NCBI GenBank assembly: GCA_023091665.1
Contig: JALJCQ010000012.1
Span: forward strand, 1,612,001 to 1,676,000
Origin: Pythium myriotylum
Taxonomy: Eukaryota > Oomycota > Peronosporomycetes > Pythiales > Pythiaceae
Length of the DNA stretch: 64,000 nt
Reading direction: 5' to 3'
The position numbers and the translations under genes are program-made. Shown one piece after another: positions 1 through 10,810 of this stretch. Positions within the stretch are counted from its first letter, which is position 1, and each line of letters starts with the position of its first letter. The notes under the pieces were generated by a model that did not search any database, was not told the DNA's origin, and saw only the letters and a list, made by a program, of their open reading frames with translations.

Positions 1-192
1 TCTCGCCTTGTCTGGTCCGTGCCCGGAGCCATCCAGCCCATGGAGCCGGAGGCTCGGTGCCACGAGACCGAGCGAGGATTATGACCCTCGGGGTCTTCTT
101 CAAGGCGACGGGCGCAAACACAAAGGAGCCCCGCATGATTGTTTCAAACAATACTGTATTAAGTTAACCAATTGACTACCTGGTGGTCACAT

Positions 193-1075
193 TCACACTT
201 GGTACTTTTTTCTGATGCCAATAACGAGGCCATGGAAGTACTCACACTTCCTTGGCGACTCACGGAAGTACCACGTGCGCCAGAGGCACTCATCAAGGTA
301 CCCAGCCACCACGCTTTTTTTCATGCCGCGTGCCGCCTTCATTCGCTGTTTAATCTTGACCTCCCACACCCCATCGATGCGGTTGGTGTGGGCCCCTGTC
401 GTCGGGCAGACGAAGTTCTTCTTGTGGTTCACCCACTTATGGGTGTACTCCATGTCCTTCAACAACTCATTGTTTTGCAGACTGTACACATGACCCTTGT
501 TCTTGCCGCGGTGGACCACAGACACATACGATTTAAACATATCTGACGTAATCAGGGTCCTACTTGCACGTGTTAATGTCGGAGTAACTAATATATAACC
601 GAGGGTAACGTACTTTGGTTTGATGTAGGCCTTGATGGCAGGAGAGAGGTTAGCCTTCGTGCGGTCGTCAAAGACGACCTTCGCGAACCACTTTTTCGTC
701 GTACGGTCGACGCCGCTGAAGGCCCAAAAGTCCTCGTGCCGAGTGCCACGATGGTACTTTTGCTTCTTCTTCAGACTGGTTTCGTCTATCTCGAGGACGT
801 GGCCCTCGCCTCCAATCTGTCATGCACTAAATTAGTATGATTAATTAGTACACGTACATGCATTCTCACTTACTCGCATGTCACAGGCGGTCATCTCCGC
901 TGAGGAAATATCCTATGCATACGCGTACCATTGCGTTGCCGTCGTCGGCGACACGCCAGCCTGCTCAGCTGCTGTTGTTACTGAGTGCTTGAACGCCCAG
1001 AACAACAGCAGCTGGATGAGCTTGGATAGTGGGGCGGAGGAGAGCGCGAAGAAGGAGCCTGCTCGCACACTCTTT
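193..1075 (-). pseudogene. Merlin / ISXO2-like DDE transposase, pseudogene
   Basis: Read on the minus strand, three exon-like blocks (about 1075-874, 816-614, 559-193) join across introns with good sites: 57 bp starting GTAAGT and ending GACAG, and 54 bp starting GTACGT and ending GTAG. The translation shows the layout of IS1595/ISXO2-type transposases, which in eukaryotes are the Merlin superfamily: an N-terminal helical block (RAGSFFALS), a first catalytic Asp in VLEIDET, a second in LITSDMF, and the terminal HTNRIDGVW block followed by YLDE. The family normally has Glu in that last block (HTN-IEG-W); here it is Asp. A TAG at 913-915 interrupts the first exon exactly where the family has an Arg-Asp pair, so the copy is dead unless read through. 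No N-terminal Met or terminal inverted repeats were located. The family call rests on motif order; database confirmation was not possible. Confidence 0.7.
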
Positions 1076-1079
1076 TCCA

Positions 1080-2505
1080 CCCGTCACTCCCCGCGATGGC
1101 AGCCCCACCGCTCACGCTCGCTAGTCGCAGTGAGCGTGACTGAGACGAAGTGCCCGCGTCTCTCGCTGCCTCGTCCCAGGTTGTGGGAGCTGGCACAGAG
1201 CTGGATTAGTTGGCTAGGAAATTAAATGACAAGAGTTAGTAGGTGGCAGTAACCTGGTACAGTGTACTAGCTACTCACCCACCTTTCCAGTCTGTCACAG
1301 TGTGCCAGGATCTGGTTTCATCCACTGGACCTTCCCAGTTGGTGATTTCTGTCTGGTTTGAGCTGGCTTTCTCCGGATGTTGACCAGATTCATCCATCCG
1401 AGAAACCGGTTTCTACCGGTTTTCCCAGTTCAGATTGTGCGATTTCCAGTTAGACCACACAGAGTAGGGTTCTTATCAGATCTGGTAGTTAAGTAGGTAG
1501 GGTTCACGGAGCCAGTTTCTGGATCCCCTTGGGGGTTTACCCTGTATTCAAAAGACTTCGCTTTTTGCTCTCAACTCCCCAAGTCTCTTCAGTCGAACCA
1601 CGGGAGGACCAAGTGTCTACGCCACAAGGTAAGCCTGCGTGTGTTGGATATGCCGTAGTGGACTGTGTGCGCGTGTGTCTGGCTGCTGGTGCGTGGGTAT
1701 TGGTGTGTTTGCGAGTGAGAGGAGCCAACCCCCTTTCCAGCCCTTGAGGCACCTGCAAAGGGTACTAGTTTGTACTAGAGACCTGGAGCACTCCATATTC
1801 TTGTGTATTCTTGTGTTGCGATAGCTGGGAACTGCTCGTAGTTCTCCAGTTAAAGTAATACAATTCACATGGTAGAGAGAGAAGATTTCAGAGGGGATTT
1901 CCAGTGTCCTGGCGGATCGAGGTCGCCCTCCGTCCCAGGCGAGACTCAGCGGATCGAAGCTAGGCTTCCGTCCTGGGTCTAAGCGTGTCGTTTGTATTTG
2001 TATATCAAAAGACTGGTCCTCGTCGTTACCCAGAGCTGGTTGAGCCGTATTGGGTTGGTGGAATACTCCAAGTGGACGTATTTCCCCATATTTCAAAGCT
2101 CAAAAGAACCGGCCAAGGGATACATAACTTGAGGTACGAAGCCAGAACTTGGGTTTTCACAACGGGGCCAAGTTCGCCTGCGTGTATTCCCCATATACAC
2201 GCTAGGTCTATACCCTTTTCCAGCTCCAGAAGCTATCGAAAAGGCAGCGCACTTCATCACATGATGCGCACTTGAAGCAGAGCAGCTGCCGTGTCAGGAG
2301 ACCGACCCGCATCGCCCAGCGGATGGCGGAGGTCTCGCTCGCGCACGCCCGAGTGACGGCGTCGAACGTGAGCTCCTCGCTGTCAGCCACACCATACTCA
2401 TACGACGTGGCTGAGAGCGAAGAGTGGACGTCGGAGGTGTTGGCAGGTGCGGGGCGGGATTGTGAATGAAGTCCAGCGGCACACTCGTTTGAAGTCCCCC
2501 CAGCG
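1080..2505. other. Stretch without a recognisable gene
   Basis: No family is recognised on either strand. The longest open frame (minus, 1617-2096, 159 codons) has low-complexity composition and no motif. A CT-rich, repeat-like style with several short duplicated phrases (for example GTTTCTACCGGTTTTCC-like segments near 1410) suggests old repeat DNA. Nothing further is supported. Confidence 0.4.
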
Positions 2506-2781
2506 GTTTGGGGGGGGGGGGGGGGAGATGGTTGTGTGATTCTAAACTGAAGTGAAAAATACAGTATTGCTTAAAACACTCATGCAAGGTTCCTTTGTGG
2601 ACGTGCCAGGCGACGTCACCTTGATGGTTGTGTGATTCTAAACTGAAGTGAAAAATACAGTATTGCTTAAAACACTCATGCAAGGTTCCTTTGTGGACGT
2701 GCCAGGCGACGTCACCTTGAAGAAGACCCTGGTCATAATCATGACATCCCCAAAGTTCCCAAAAGTTCGGCAAACCAATCC

Positions 2782-2855
2782 AAGTTGGGGACAACGGTGT
2801 CGAATCCATGCATTGCGTCAATGATACATGGGTTCGACACCGTTGTCCCCAACTT
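2782..2855. repeat. Hairpin, 26-bp stem (copy 1)
   Basis: Left arm 2782-2807 (AAGTTGGGGACAACGG...) is the reverse complement of 2830-2855 with one mismatch; the loop is about 22 nt. It could be two abutting transposon ends or a snap-back repeat. No transposase is attached to it. Confidence 0.8.
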
Positions 2856-3169
2856 CTATCTCAATGATGCCGCCGTCTACATCAGATTCGATGGGGTTTT
2901 ATCGGGGGGGGGGAGATGGTTGTGTGATTCTAAACTGAAGTGAAAAATACAGTATTGCTTAAAACACTCATGCAAGGTTCCTTTGTGGACGTGCCAGGCG
3001 ACGTCACCTTGATGGTTGTGTGATTCTAAACTGAAGTGAAAAATACAGTATTGCTTAAAACACTCATGCAAGGTTCCTTTGTGGACGTGCCAGGCGACGT
3101 CACCTTGAAGAAGACCCTGGTCATAATCATGACATCCCCAAAGTTCCCAAAAGTTCGGCAAACCAATCC

Positions 3170-3243
3170 AAGTTGGGGACAACGGTGTCGAATCCATGCA
3201 TTGCGTCAATGATACATGGGTTCGACACCGTTGTCCCCAACTT
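3170..3243. repeat. Hairpin, 26-bp stem (copy 2)
   Basis: Exact counterpart of the hairpin at 2782-2855, shifted by 388 bp with the tandem duplication. Confidence 0.8.
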
Positions 3244-3264
3244 CTATCTCAATGATGCCGCCGT

Positions 3265-3751
3265 CTACATCAGATTCGATGGGGTTTTATCGTCTTCACC
3301 TTGCGAATCATTCCATTGTAATCCACAGTCATCATTCGATGCATCTAAATCGTCATCAAACTCGATGACCGCATCTCCATAAATCAACTCCCCTCCTCTC
3401 TCCACGACGGATAGATCTGACTCTTCACCTCCATATCCCATTGGGCCATCATCCTCTTGCTTAAACCCGCGCTCTTCCATCGGGTTTCGCGGCCAGAACC
3501 TTGTTTATGCTTGAGGCGATACATTGCAACCGATATTCTCTGAAGTCCTCGCCTTCGTTCTTGTCTTGTCTTGTCTCTCCATCAGGCGTCGTGTTCAGCA
3601 GCTCTATTGGCTCGACGTTGGTATATTTGCGCCTCTGCTTGCGTTGCCCATTTCCGTTAGAGAGCACCATCGGACTAAGAACAGCTTCAGCTGGAGAACG
3701 GTCTTCTTCTGAGTCCACATCCTTGTGACGTGCAGACGGTGCATTTCCCAT
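3265..3751 (-). CDS. Hypothetical acidic protein, possibly two exons
   Basis: Two minus-strand open frames abut: 3751-3461 (96 codons, begins MGNAPSARHKD, rich in charged residues) and 3480-3265 (71 codons, strongly acidic, with runs such as FDDDLDASNDD). They lie in different frames and could be joined by a short GT-AG intron near 3490-3450, but that site is weak. The last codons run into the duplicated 388-bp block, so the C-terminus may be repeat-derived. No known domain is recognised. It may be the N-terminal part of a transposon-encoded regulator, as acidic segments are common there; this is a guess. Confidence 0.25.
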
Positions 3752-3799
3752 CTAGACACGGATACACTGAGGCATTGTGAAAATCGATGCACGTTAAAT

Positions 3800-4555
3800 T
3801 GTAGCAGAAGACTATTTACCTCATTGTCGAGAGCACCAAGAGCAATACGCTTTCCAAGATTCTCGCATCTTCTTAGTCTTCACCGTTGCACCGAACAGAA
3901 GGAAAGGCACGAGTCGTGGAGTGCCTGATTCCTTTCTTCTCAACGTGGCCCTGCGCCACCAGGGACACGTATATAGAGTGCACAATAAATTGATCAATCT
4001 GGCCCCTGGGCTCAGCCTGAGTTTGCGTTCGGTGCGTAGTATACGGCCAGCGATACACTTACAGCCGCAACCACCATCCCTACGCACAAAAAGAATAGGA
4101 TCCCACCCTCCTATCCTGTCCTCCCCTTGGCCGCCAGAGGAGACTCTGTCGCCAGATGGGACTTTTAAGAATGAAGATTAAAACCGATCGCAACCTTTCA
4201 TTTTTCCCGCGATCAGTTCGGAAAAAGACAGACAACGCAGAGCCTCTTTTTTTGGCCAACGGTGATAAAGAATCCAGAAAATAATCAGAACGAAACATTG
4301 TCCAATTGCTAGGATCACTGCATTATCCCTTTACTCTGATTACGCTATCAGCCTAGTAGGTGTGACCGAGTCGCATCGTTGTGGCAACCATGTAGAGAGA
4401 GCGCAAGCGGCGCTCAATGAGCTCAGCCGTAGCTAGGCTCATAGCCGCCGCAAGCTGGGCTTCAAGCCCAAGCTGCCGGTGCGCGCGCACGGCGCGCCTC
4501 CCGCCTAAATAGAAATAATTAGACATGGTTAGTAACGCAGTTGAATTGACGAAAA
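3800..4555. other. Stretch without a recognisable gene
   Basis: Several short frames on both strands, none longer than 88 codons and none with a motif. The interval 4430-4500 is rich in short GC palindromes (AGCTAGGCTCATAGCC-like and GCGCGCGCACGGCGCGC-like), but no function can be assigned. Confidence 0.35.
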
Positions 4556-4559
4556 AAAA

Positions 4560-4968
4560 TTACCTACGACGGCGTGCTTGTTGGCGATTGTAAACCGCCG
4601 GGTCATTGCTGCGCCTTCCAGGGCATGATGCCTGGTTTAGGAACTGATAGTGCTTGCATACGGGACGCGGCTGGCGTCGCTGGGTGCGGCTGAATGCCCA
4701 CTTGTCGGTCATGACTCCGCACCAAGCGCATTCGCGGACTCGCCCAGACTGGTGGGCGAGGCTAGCAAAAGGCGACACCGTGTATCGTGGCTGATCCGTC
4801 GTGCGTATGGGAGTTAGACTGGTAGTCCCATACGTCGCTGGGTACGGTAACGTAGCCGCTGTCGCTGACCTCCCCGTCCTCGGAGCTGTCGTCGCGGATT
4901 GGAATATAGGTCGGGGTTGACGTCGTTGATGCTGGTAGGAGGTAGAATGGTAGCTTTGGCGCGCTCAA
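4560..4968 (-). CDS. Hypothetical protein fragments in two overlapping frames
   Basis: Frame one (4968-4762) starts MSAPKLPFYLLPAS and is Ser/Thr/Asp-rich. Frame two (4778-4560) carries the Cys/His-spaced stretch CAWCG...KWAF...RPVCKHY, which could bind metal. They overlap by 17 bp, so this is either one gene with a frameshift or an unresolved intron, or a chance pair. No family is recognised. Confidence 0.2.
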
Positions 4969-5090
4969 TCGGTGTGGAAGAGGTCGAAGAGTGTTGATCC
5001 CTGGGTCAAGAAACTATTTTCAGGCAATTTTATCCATTTATAACCTATCAAAAAAAATTAATTTTTACATTTATTTAATCAAAATCTGTT

Positions 5091-5531
5091 ATGTGGGCGT
5101 TTGGTGGTCCCCGGGAAGGTCACATGTGCGCACGTACCTGTAGCAGCTTCCACAAATTCTACGCTCCTCGCTTTTACACTCACCATCCCCGTTACCAATG
5201 CAAGAAGCACAGCAATTTTGAAGGCATGCTGACCATTTTTGGCGAAGTTAGCATGGTTGTTTTGATCAAAACTGACGATTTTCAGAGTATAGAGCAGTGT
5301 TCACATTCAGAAGCGTATTTTCAGATTGCAATGGAACCTTCCTTATCGCACAATAATGGTCCTTCTACTCAGATGATTTTCTGCTCCCAATGCCAGAAGC
5401 GCTACTCTCTATCGAAGCAAGAAGCGCTAGAGAGCCCGCTCTGTACCCATGGGTGGTCACACACACATGGGTGCAGAATAACGTTCACTGACAAGTGTCA
5501 CATAAGTCGCTCTCTCACTTCTATGGGATAA
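5091..5531 (+). CDS. Unidentified 146-codon ORF ending in a hairpin
   Basis: An open frame beginning MWAFGGPREGH with several Cys and His residues (CARTCSSFH, CSQCQKRYS) that resemble loose zinc-binding spacing but match no family I know. Its last codons fall inside the strong inverted repeat at 5503-5583, which argues against a conserved coding sequence. Treat as hypothetical. Confidence 0.2.
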   Translation: MWAFGGPREGHMCARTCSSFHKFYAPRFYTHHPRYQCKKHSNFEGMLTIFGEVSMVVLIKTDDFQSIEQCSHSEAYFQIAMEPSLSHNNGPSTQMIFCSQCQKRYSLSKQEALESPLCTHGWSHTHGCRITFTDKCHISRSLTSMG

Positions 5532-5583
5532 TACAGCGACAATTGTGCACTGTATCATCCCATAGAAGTGAGAGAGCGACTTA
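5503..5583. repeat. Long hairpin, 34-bp stem with 13-nt loop
   Basis: 5503-5536 is complementary to 5550-5583 with a single mismatch (GGGATAATAC against GTATCATCCC); the loop is 5537-5549. The left arm reads TAAGTCGCTCTCTCACTTC. A perfect-looking stem in the middle of decayed DNA points to a recent inverted duplication, a MITE remnant, or a small-RNA type precursor. Confidence 0.85.
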
Positions 5584-5589
5584 GGGTTG

Positions 5590-7240
5590 ACGCGCCTTGG
5601 TGATATCGGCGGGCTACATTGAACACCGGTTGGGGTTAGGTTGCAACCCGCCATCTGTCGCTCCAGCTAACTTGATCTAATCCATGTGGGCTGATGGTTA
5701 GCCCACAAGAATTCGATCACCCCAAAAAGGCGACAGAATCTACTATATTAAGTTGGATTGGGTACGGGGGCCGTCTGCTGCGCGGCCGGGCGCTCGATCG
5801 TGTCGACTTTTAATAAGAGGATACTCATATCAATTGGGGAGGTGGGGGGGGGGGGGGGGGGGGGGAAGTCGGCCTGAAGGCCTCGGGCGAGGTTAGTGGA
5901 CGGCGATGAATAACCAGTTTCCTGCCTAGTTGCTCGCCACCGTCGCAGGTATACACTGCTTATGAAGCTGGTTAACGCTGCTACACAGTCAGAGCGGCGC
6001 CTCGCCCCTAAAGTCTCGGTTTCGTTTGAGCGAAATGGCAAACGCGAGCTGGGAGTCCGATTTCCAGTTCGGCAGAGAGGGCATTTAGCAACTGTTCCTT
6101 ACGTTTTACCTCCCATTATTCATCACTCCCAAGGGGACAATGTGTGGTGGTGGTTTCAGATGCTCGAGGGTGATTTGTTCGAGATTTTAATCGATATGAT
6201 GCCATTTGTTGCGTGGTAGTCGCTAACGTAACAACTAATTTCTTCAATTGCCCGAATAGAGTACTTGTGCGTCACTGGTGGTCACATCGGGTAGCTTGTG
6301 GACAAGGTCATCTATAGAATTACCAGCTGCGCTACATTTGGTTGGCTGATTCGCAGAGCGGCGTCGCCTTGTCATAGCCAGCTCATGAAGCTGCTCTTTC
6401 TCTCCCCCTCCCCCCCCCCCCCCCCCCGCCTCCAATCTCCCTATATCCTCTCTACACGATAAATACAATCTCTTTGCCACAAACACGCGCACATCCAAAT
6501 GATTATTTACTGACCGCATCAATACCCAACAGCGTCATTATAGTTGTATACATTGCTACCATACCATTCGCCGCGCTGTCACGTCCTTTCCCTACAACAT
6601 CTATGACCCATATTCTGTGGTGAATCGCAGCTCAAATCCTGTTGCTGAGAACATTAACGAGTGAGGGGGGACATGTTAATGCCGTTCGCGAGCAGCATCG
6701 ATGTTGAGGATGGACTAACATATGGAGCGAGTGACGATAACCTCGTCAACGTTGGACCGTGGATGAGAGTCACGCAAAACGCCATGCTGTTTGACGAGGA
6801 AGTTGCTCTCTTCATCCGTATCTATTTCCCTCATAGTTGGTCTAGAAAAGGCGAGGAAGCAGGGTAGTGTCGATGGTGGAGCCGACCTCACAATTGCTAC
6901 GAGTAGTATCACGATCTACTTTCAGCCTTAGGAGAAATCGAATTCTCTGTATCGTGAATCCAGTGCCGGCTTCCAGTACCCTCTGGTGACAAAAATACAA
7001 AAATTCAGAAAGAATGACGACTCCGTTTGCACGCCTCGACAATCCCATGGAACAACACCTAGAGAAAATACCGAGGGTTAAAAGAGACTTCCTGCAATAG
7101 TGCACAAAGTCGTTTTTCCGTGTCGACCCTGCTATATGAAACTCGCCATATATCCTATCCGGGAGCGCTTGAAGTTCGAAAAAAAAGTAGGAAAAAAGTG
7201 CAATTCATCGCAGCTACGGCCGTGTGGAAGACTTGGATAA
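5590..7240. other. Stretch without a recognisable gene; two long homopolymers
   Basis: No protein family is recognised on either strand. A run of 22 G at 5844-5865 and a run of 18 C at 6410-6427 (G on the minus strand) sit about 550 bp apart. The frames between them are short and without motifs. Confidence 0.4.
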
Positions 7241-7369
7241 CAATCAAGATCTTTGTGTTATTTTGAAGAAGCTGCACGAAGATAACCTCGGCCTATCATC
7301 CAAGCTGGACATAATAAACGCGTCGGTGCAAGATGTTGCGACTTCTAGCACGAGCATATTGGTTAGCTG

Positions 7370-8650
7370 CTGGAGAGCTACTACGAGGCATCCACGGCGA
7401 CTCCACAAATTATATTCGAGGTCAACCTCCCGTTTTGCGATACACTTGCCTCTTGTACCGCAAGCTCCACAGGTGAGGCGGCTCCAGCAGTTGCGATGGC
7501 GATGACGGGTTGAGAGCACGACACCTGAGCGTCTTGGACCCGAGGCTTCGACTTGACGTCCTTGCTTTGCTTGAGCGCTGAGACGATACTTTGGTGCGGC
7601 TCATCCGCAGACACTTCACCGTCGCTTTCCACGAGTTTGTCGTCGCTGTCGTCGGCACTGTCGCATGCCTGATCGACTGCTCACGTATTGGCAAGTGCGC
7701 GTAACGTATCGACGACGATGGGCCTCGCCTTCGAGCTGATCGGCAGCTACAGCTGGCGGCCACGATCGCGGAAGTTTCGATCCTCTTGACTACGGCTTCG
7801 ACCAGGTGCCAGATCGTCTCGTATCAGGGGCTTGTCGACTCGCAGCATCTCCTTCAAAGTCGAGCGAAGCTCAGACTCTTGTTGGACGCGGATGGCGCGC
7901 AAGCTGGCGAGCCAAGACCGGGTTCTAACAGATGTTAATGAAGTGCTGCACGTGCGCAACACTGTCCGGACCCGTCGAGCGCGTGAGCTTTGCATCCCAT
8001 ACAAGCACATTAAGGCGGTACAACTAGTTAGTTGCCTCCTCGCTCTGCTTGCGCCGTACGTCGAAGTAGCGACTTTGCGAGTTGATGGAACCACCACAGT
8101 ATTCTTCCTCAAACTCGCGCTGGAGTGAGGGCCAGTCAGTTTGTACAGCTCGCGGCAGCTGCCGATACCATGTCTTCGCGGACAGCCAGCATCAGTGGGA
8201 ACTGAATGCACGCCTCCTGCGGAGTGATGGCATCTCGAAGGAACGCCGACCGAGCCGACTCCACGAAGCCTTTGGCCTTGTACTCGTCTGGGCTCCTGCC
8301 GTCAAGGGCCCTCGCGTCGGAGATGGCGGCTCGGCGAAAGCGATATGTCGTGCTGGCACTCTGGGCATCACGCATGCAGTTCTCGTAGATGTCGGCGAGG
8401 TAGTCGCTGGTCCCGACACGCATGGGCGGCCGGCGCAGGCGGAGGCGGGCCTACGGATGCGCCGATAGTGGCCGCTGTCGCTCCGCCACGCTCACTAGTC
8501 GCGTCTTCCTGTTTTTGAGCCGTCTCACCGTGATCTTCGACGCCTTCGGTCACACTACCGCCCATGATCTGTTCCGTCAGCCTGCTCAGCTGCTGGAGCT
8601 GATCAAACGTGTCCGTGTCGGCGACCCGCGGGTCTCTTGTGAGAGAAGCG
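7370..8650 (-). pseudogene. Ty3/gypsy-type retrotransposon gag, pseudogene
   Basis: On the minus strand a gag-like protein can be followed through several frames: a Gln/Leu-rich start (8650-8560, LQQLSRLTEQ), a conserved capsid-like block DARALDGRSPDEYKAKGFV with SAFLRDA (8423-8200), then DWPSLQREFEEEYCGG and RYFDVRRKQSEEA (8130-8010), and a zinc-knuckle-like segment near 7490-7440 (CWSRLTCGACGTRGKC). A TAG interrupts the YFDVRRKQ helix region and the reading frame changes at least twice, so it is broken. The block order is that of gag from Ty3/gypsy elements of oomycetes. No long terminal repeats or pol were seen beside it. Confidence 0.6.
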
Positions 8651-9206
8651 CCAGTCCAGCCAGGTAGTCTGCCGCGGGGAGTGCCTATTCATCCCATCCC
8701 CAAATCACTTTTATCCCACCCATGTACCAACGACTATCACTCCAAGTCCTGAAGTTAGATAATATTGGATTCGGTACTAATCCAGTATTGCCTGTGGTCA
8801 AGTAATAACAGTTCACGTATGGCTTGTAGAGGAGCGTTGCAGTTGAACTTCGAGGGCTTCTGGCAGCTCTCTCCATAGCAAGCGTATAGTCTTTGCGGCG
8901 GCCTTTGTAGTCGAGAGAGTTCCTGGCACGCTTCCTCTCTCTCGTAACAAACAACCTCCGACAGACTCTTGCGCCCACCACACGACGCCTCGACCAGGCC
9001 ACTTGCCAATCAGATTGACTTGGGTATCGCTCCACCATTTCCCCCTGCTTGGGGCCACCACTGGGGTCTGGTCCCTTGGAAACCGGAACCATGTCTGCAC
9101 CGGGGTCTAGTCTCCTTGGAAACCGGATACATGTCTGCCTGCTGCTCATCTCTCGACACTTTTTGGTAGCCCACCCGTGCTTTGTGTCCCCTGTCTCTTG
9201 TGCCTC

Positions 9207-9327
9207 CTGTGTTTCCTGTGGTGCCCTCTGTGTTTCCTGTGGTGCCCTCTGTGCTTCCTGTGGTGCCCTCTGTGCTTCCTGTGGTGCCCTCTGTGCTTCC
9301 TGTGGTGCCCTCTGTGCCCTCTGTGCG
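9207..9327 (+). repeat. 21-bp minisatellite inside the tRNA unit (first block)
   Basis: Unit CTGTG(T/C)TTCCTGTGGTGCCCT. Two variants differ at one base: T form (V) and C form (A). Block composition from unit 1 to 15 is VVAAA, VVAAA, VVAAA, VVVAA, VAA, VVAAA, VVVAA, VVAAA, VVVAA, VAA, VVVAA, VVVAA, VAA, VAA, VVAAAA. The same block recurs in every unit about 260-370 bp upstream of the tRNA gene. Confidence 0.95.
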
Positions 9328-9580
9328 TCATCAGAGAAAGGTGCGGTAGAGGCGTGAGCGACAGCGTAACGAGATGGAGATTGGTGTTGGTGCAACGATG
9401 GGGTCTGGTCGCGTTCTGTGTGTTGTATGTTAGTTTGCTTGTTTTGTGGGTTGTACTTGGTCGTTTGCGTTGGTTCTTGGCTGTTTGTGTGCGTGACGGT
9501 GTCTATTGTGTGGTGGTGGTGGTTAGATGTGTGCTGGGGGTAGTTTTGTGTGTGATTTGTGGCGAGTACCTCGGTAATTC

Positions 9581-9662
9581 GTCAGCGTGCCCGAGCGGTC
9601 CAAGGGGGTAGACTCAAGTTCTACTGTGTTCGCACTCGTGGGTTCAAATCCCACCGCTGACA
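9581..9662 (+). tRNA. tRNA-Leu(CAA), array copy 1
   Basis: An 82-nt class II tRNA including the discriminator A. The acceptor GTCAGCG pairs with CGCTGAC. The D-arm is CCC/GGG. The anticodon stem GTAGA/TCTAC holds loop CTCAAGT, anticodon CAA (9615-9617), decoding UUG. A long variable arm (TGTG/CAC with TTCG) is typical of Leu. T-arm GTGGG-TTCAAAT-CCCAC. No intron; CCA is not encoded. A T5 pol III terminator lies at 9675-9679. The unit carries a one-base deletion 20-30 bp upstream (GATTTGTGG). Confidence 0.97.
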
Positions 9663-10728
9663 CCACCTTCTACATTTTTGCCCTCAAAACACCACGCCCA
9701 ACAACAAAATCCACTCCACATTACCTCCAACCACATCCCCTCGCACCCTTGCCGACGCATCCCCTCACCCTGCACACACCACACAACCACTCCGTATCCC
9801 CAAACTACCCACACACGTGTCAAACGCACTCGTGCGCATCCCGCGTGCGTCGTTTCCGTCCGATCTCGTTTTGACCAGTTTTGACCACCCCGTTCTTAGT
9901 GCCCCACCACTGCTGCAGCCCTCCCTGCCTGCCTCGCCGCCACGCTAAGACGCGAGAACTGACACTCTACACAGCGAACTATGCCACGCCCGCCCTCGTC
10001 CCAGGGCAGCGCCAGCCAACCCGCGCACCAGCTCTGGGCCCATCGCTGACTCGTGCTGCGCCGCGCGGACACTCAACACCACGCGGGCACGCGACAAACA
10101 ACCTCCGACAGACTCTTGCGCCCACCACACGACGCCTCGACCAGGCCACTTGCCAATCAGATTGACTTGGGTATCGCTCCACCATTTCCCCCTGCTTGGG
10201 GCCACCACTGGGGTCTGGTCCCTTGGAAACCGGAACCATGTCTGCACCGGGGTCTAGTCTCCTTGGAAACCGGATACATGTCTGCCTGCTGCTCATCTCT
10301 CGACACTTTTTGGTAGCCCACCCGTGCTTTGTGTCCCCTGTCTCTTGTGCCTCCTGTGTTTCCTGTGGTGCCCTCTGTGTTTCCTGTGGTGCCCTCTGTG
10401 CTTCCTGTGGTGCCCTCTGTGCTTCCTGTGGTGCCCTCTGTGCTTCCTGTGGTGCCCTCTGTGCCCTCTGTGCGTCATCAGAGAAAGGTGCGGTAGAGGC
10501 GTGAGCGACAGCGTAACGAGATGGAGATTGGTGTTGGTGCAACGATGGGGTCTGGTCGCGTTCTGTGTGTTGTATGTTAGTTTGCTTGTTTTGTGGGTTG
10601 TACTTGGTCGTTTGCGTTGGTTCTTGGCTGTTTGTGTGCGTGACGGTGTCTATTGTGTGGTGGTGGTGGTTAGATGTGTGCTGGGGGTAGTTTTGTGTGT
10701 GATTTTGTGGCGAGTACCTCGGTAATTC

Positions 10729-10810
10729 GTCAGCGTGCCCGAGCGGTCCAAGGGGGTAGACTCAAGTTCTACTGTGTTCGCACTCGTGGGTTCAAATCCC
10801 ACCGCTGACA
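10729..10810 (+). tRNA. tRNA-Leu(CAA), array copy 2
   Basis: Same sequence and fold as copy 1 with the T5 terminator after it. Its upstream minisatellite is VVAAA and the flank has the normal GATTTTGTGG. Confidence 0.97.

Larger units (their letters stand above)
2517..3292. repeat. 388-bp tandem duplication containing a nested 96-bp tandem duplication
   Basis: Copy 1 (2517-2904) and copy 2 (2905-3292) are near-identical at an offset of 388 bp; both end in GGGGTTTTATCG. Each begins at a G homopolymer (16 G at 2510-2525; a shorter run at 2904-2912), then carries two direct copies of a 96-bp unit (2527-2622 and 2623-2718; 2915-3010 and 3011-3106), then a hairpin. The length difference between the two copies is confined to the G run. 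Because the 96-bp unit is in phase with three, a minus-strand frame stays open through it, but I see no protein family there. Confidence 0.85.

Noticed and set aside
1617..2096. The 159-codon minus-strand frame as a gene.
   Set aside because: Irregular composition, no motif, and overlapping open frames on the other strand.
9207..9327. The short regular repeats as a possible CRISPR array.
   Set aside because: The units are contiguous with no unique spacers and the genome is eukaryotic.
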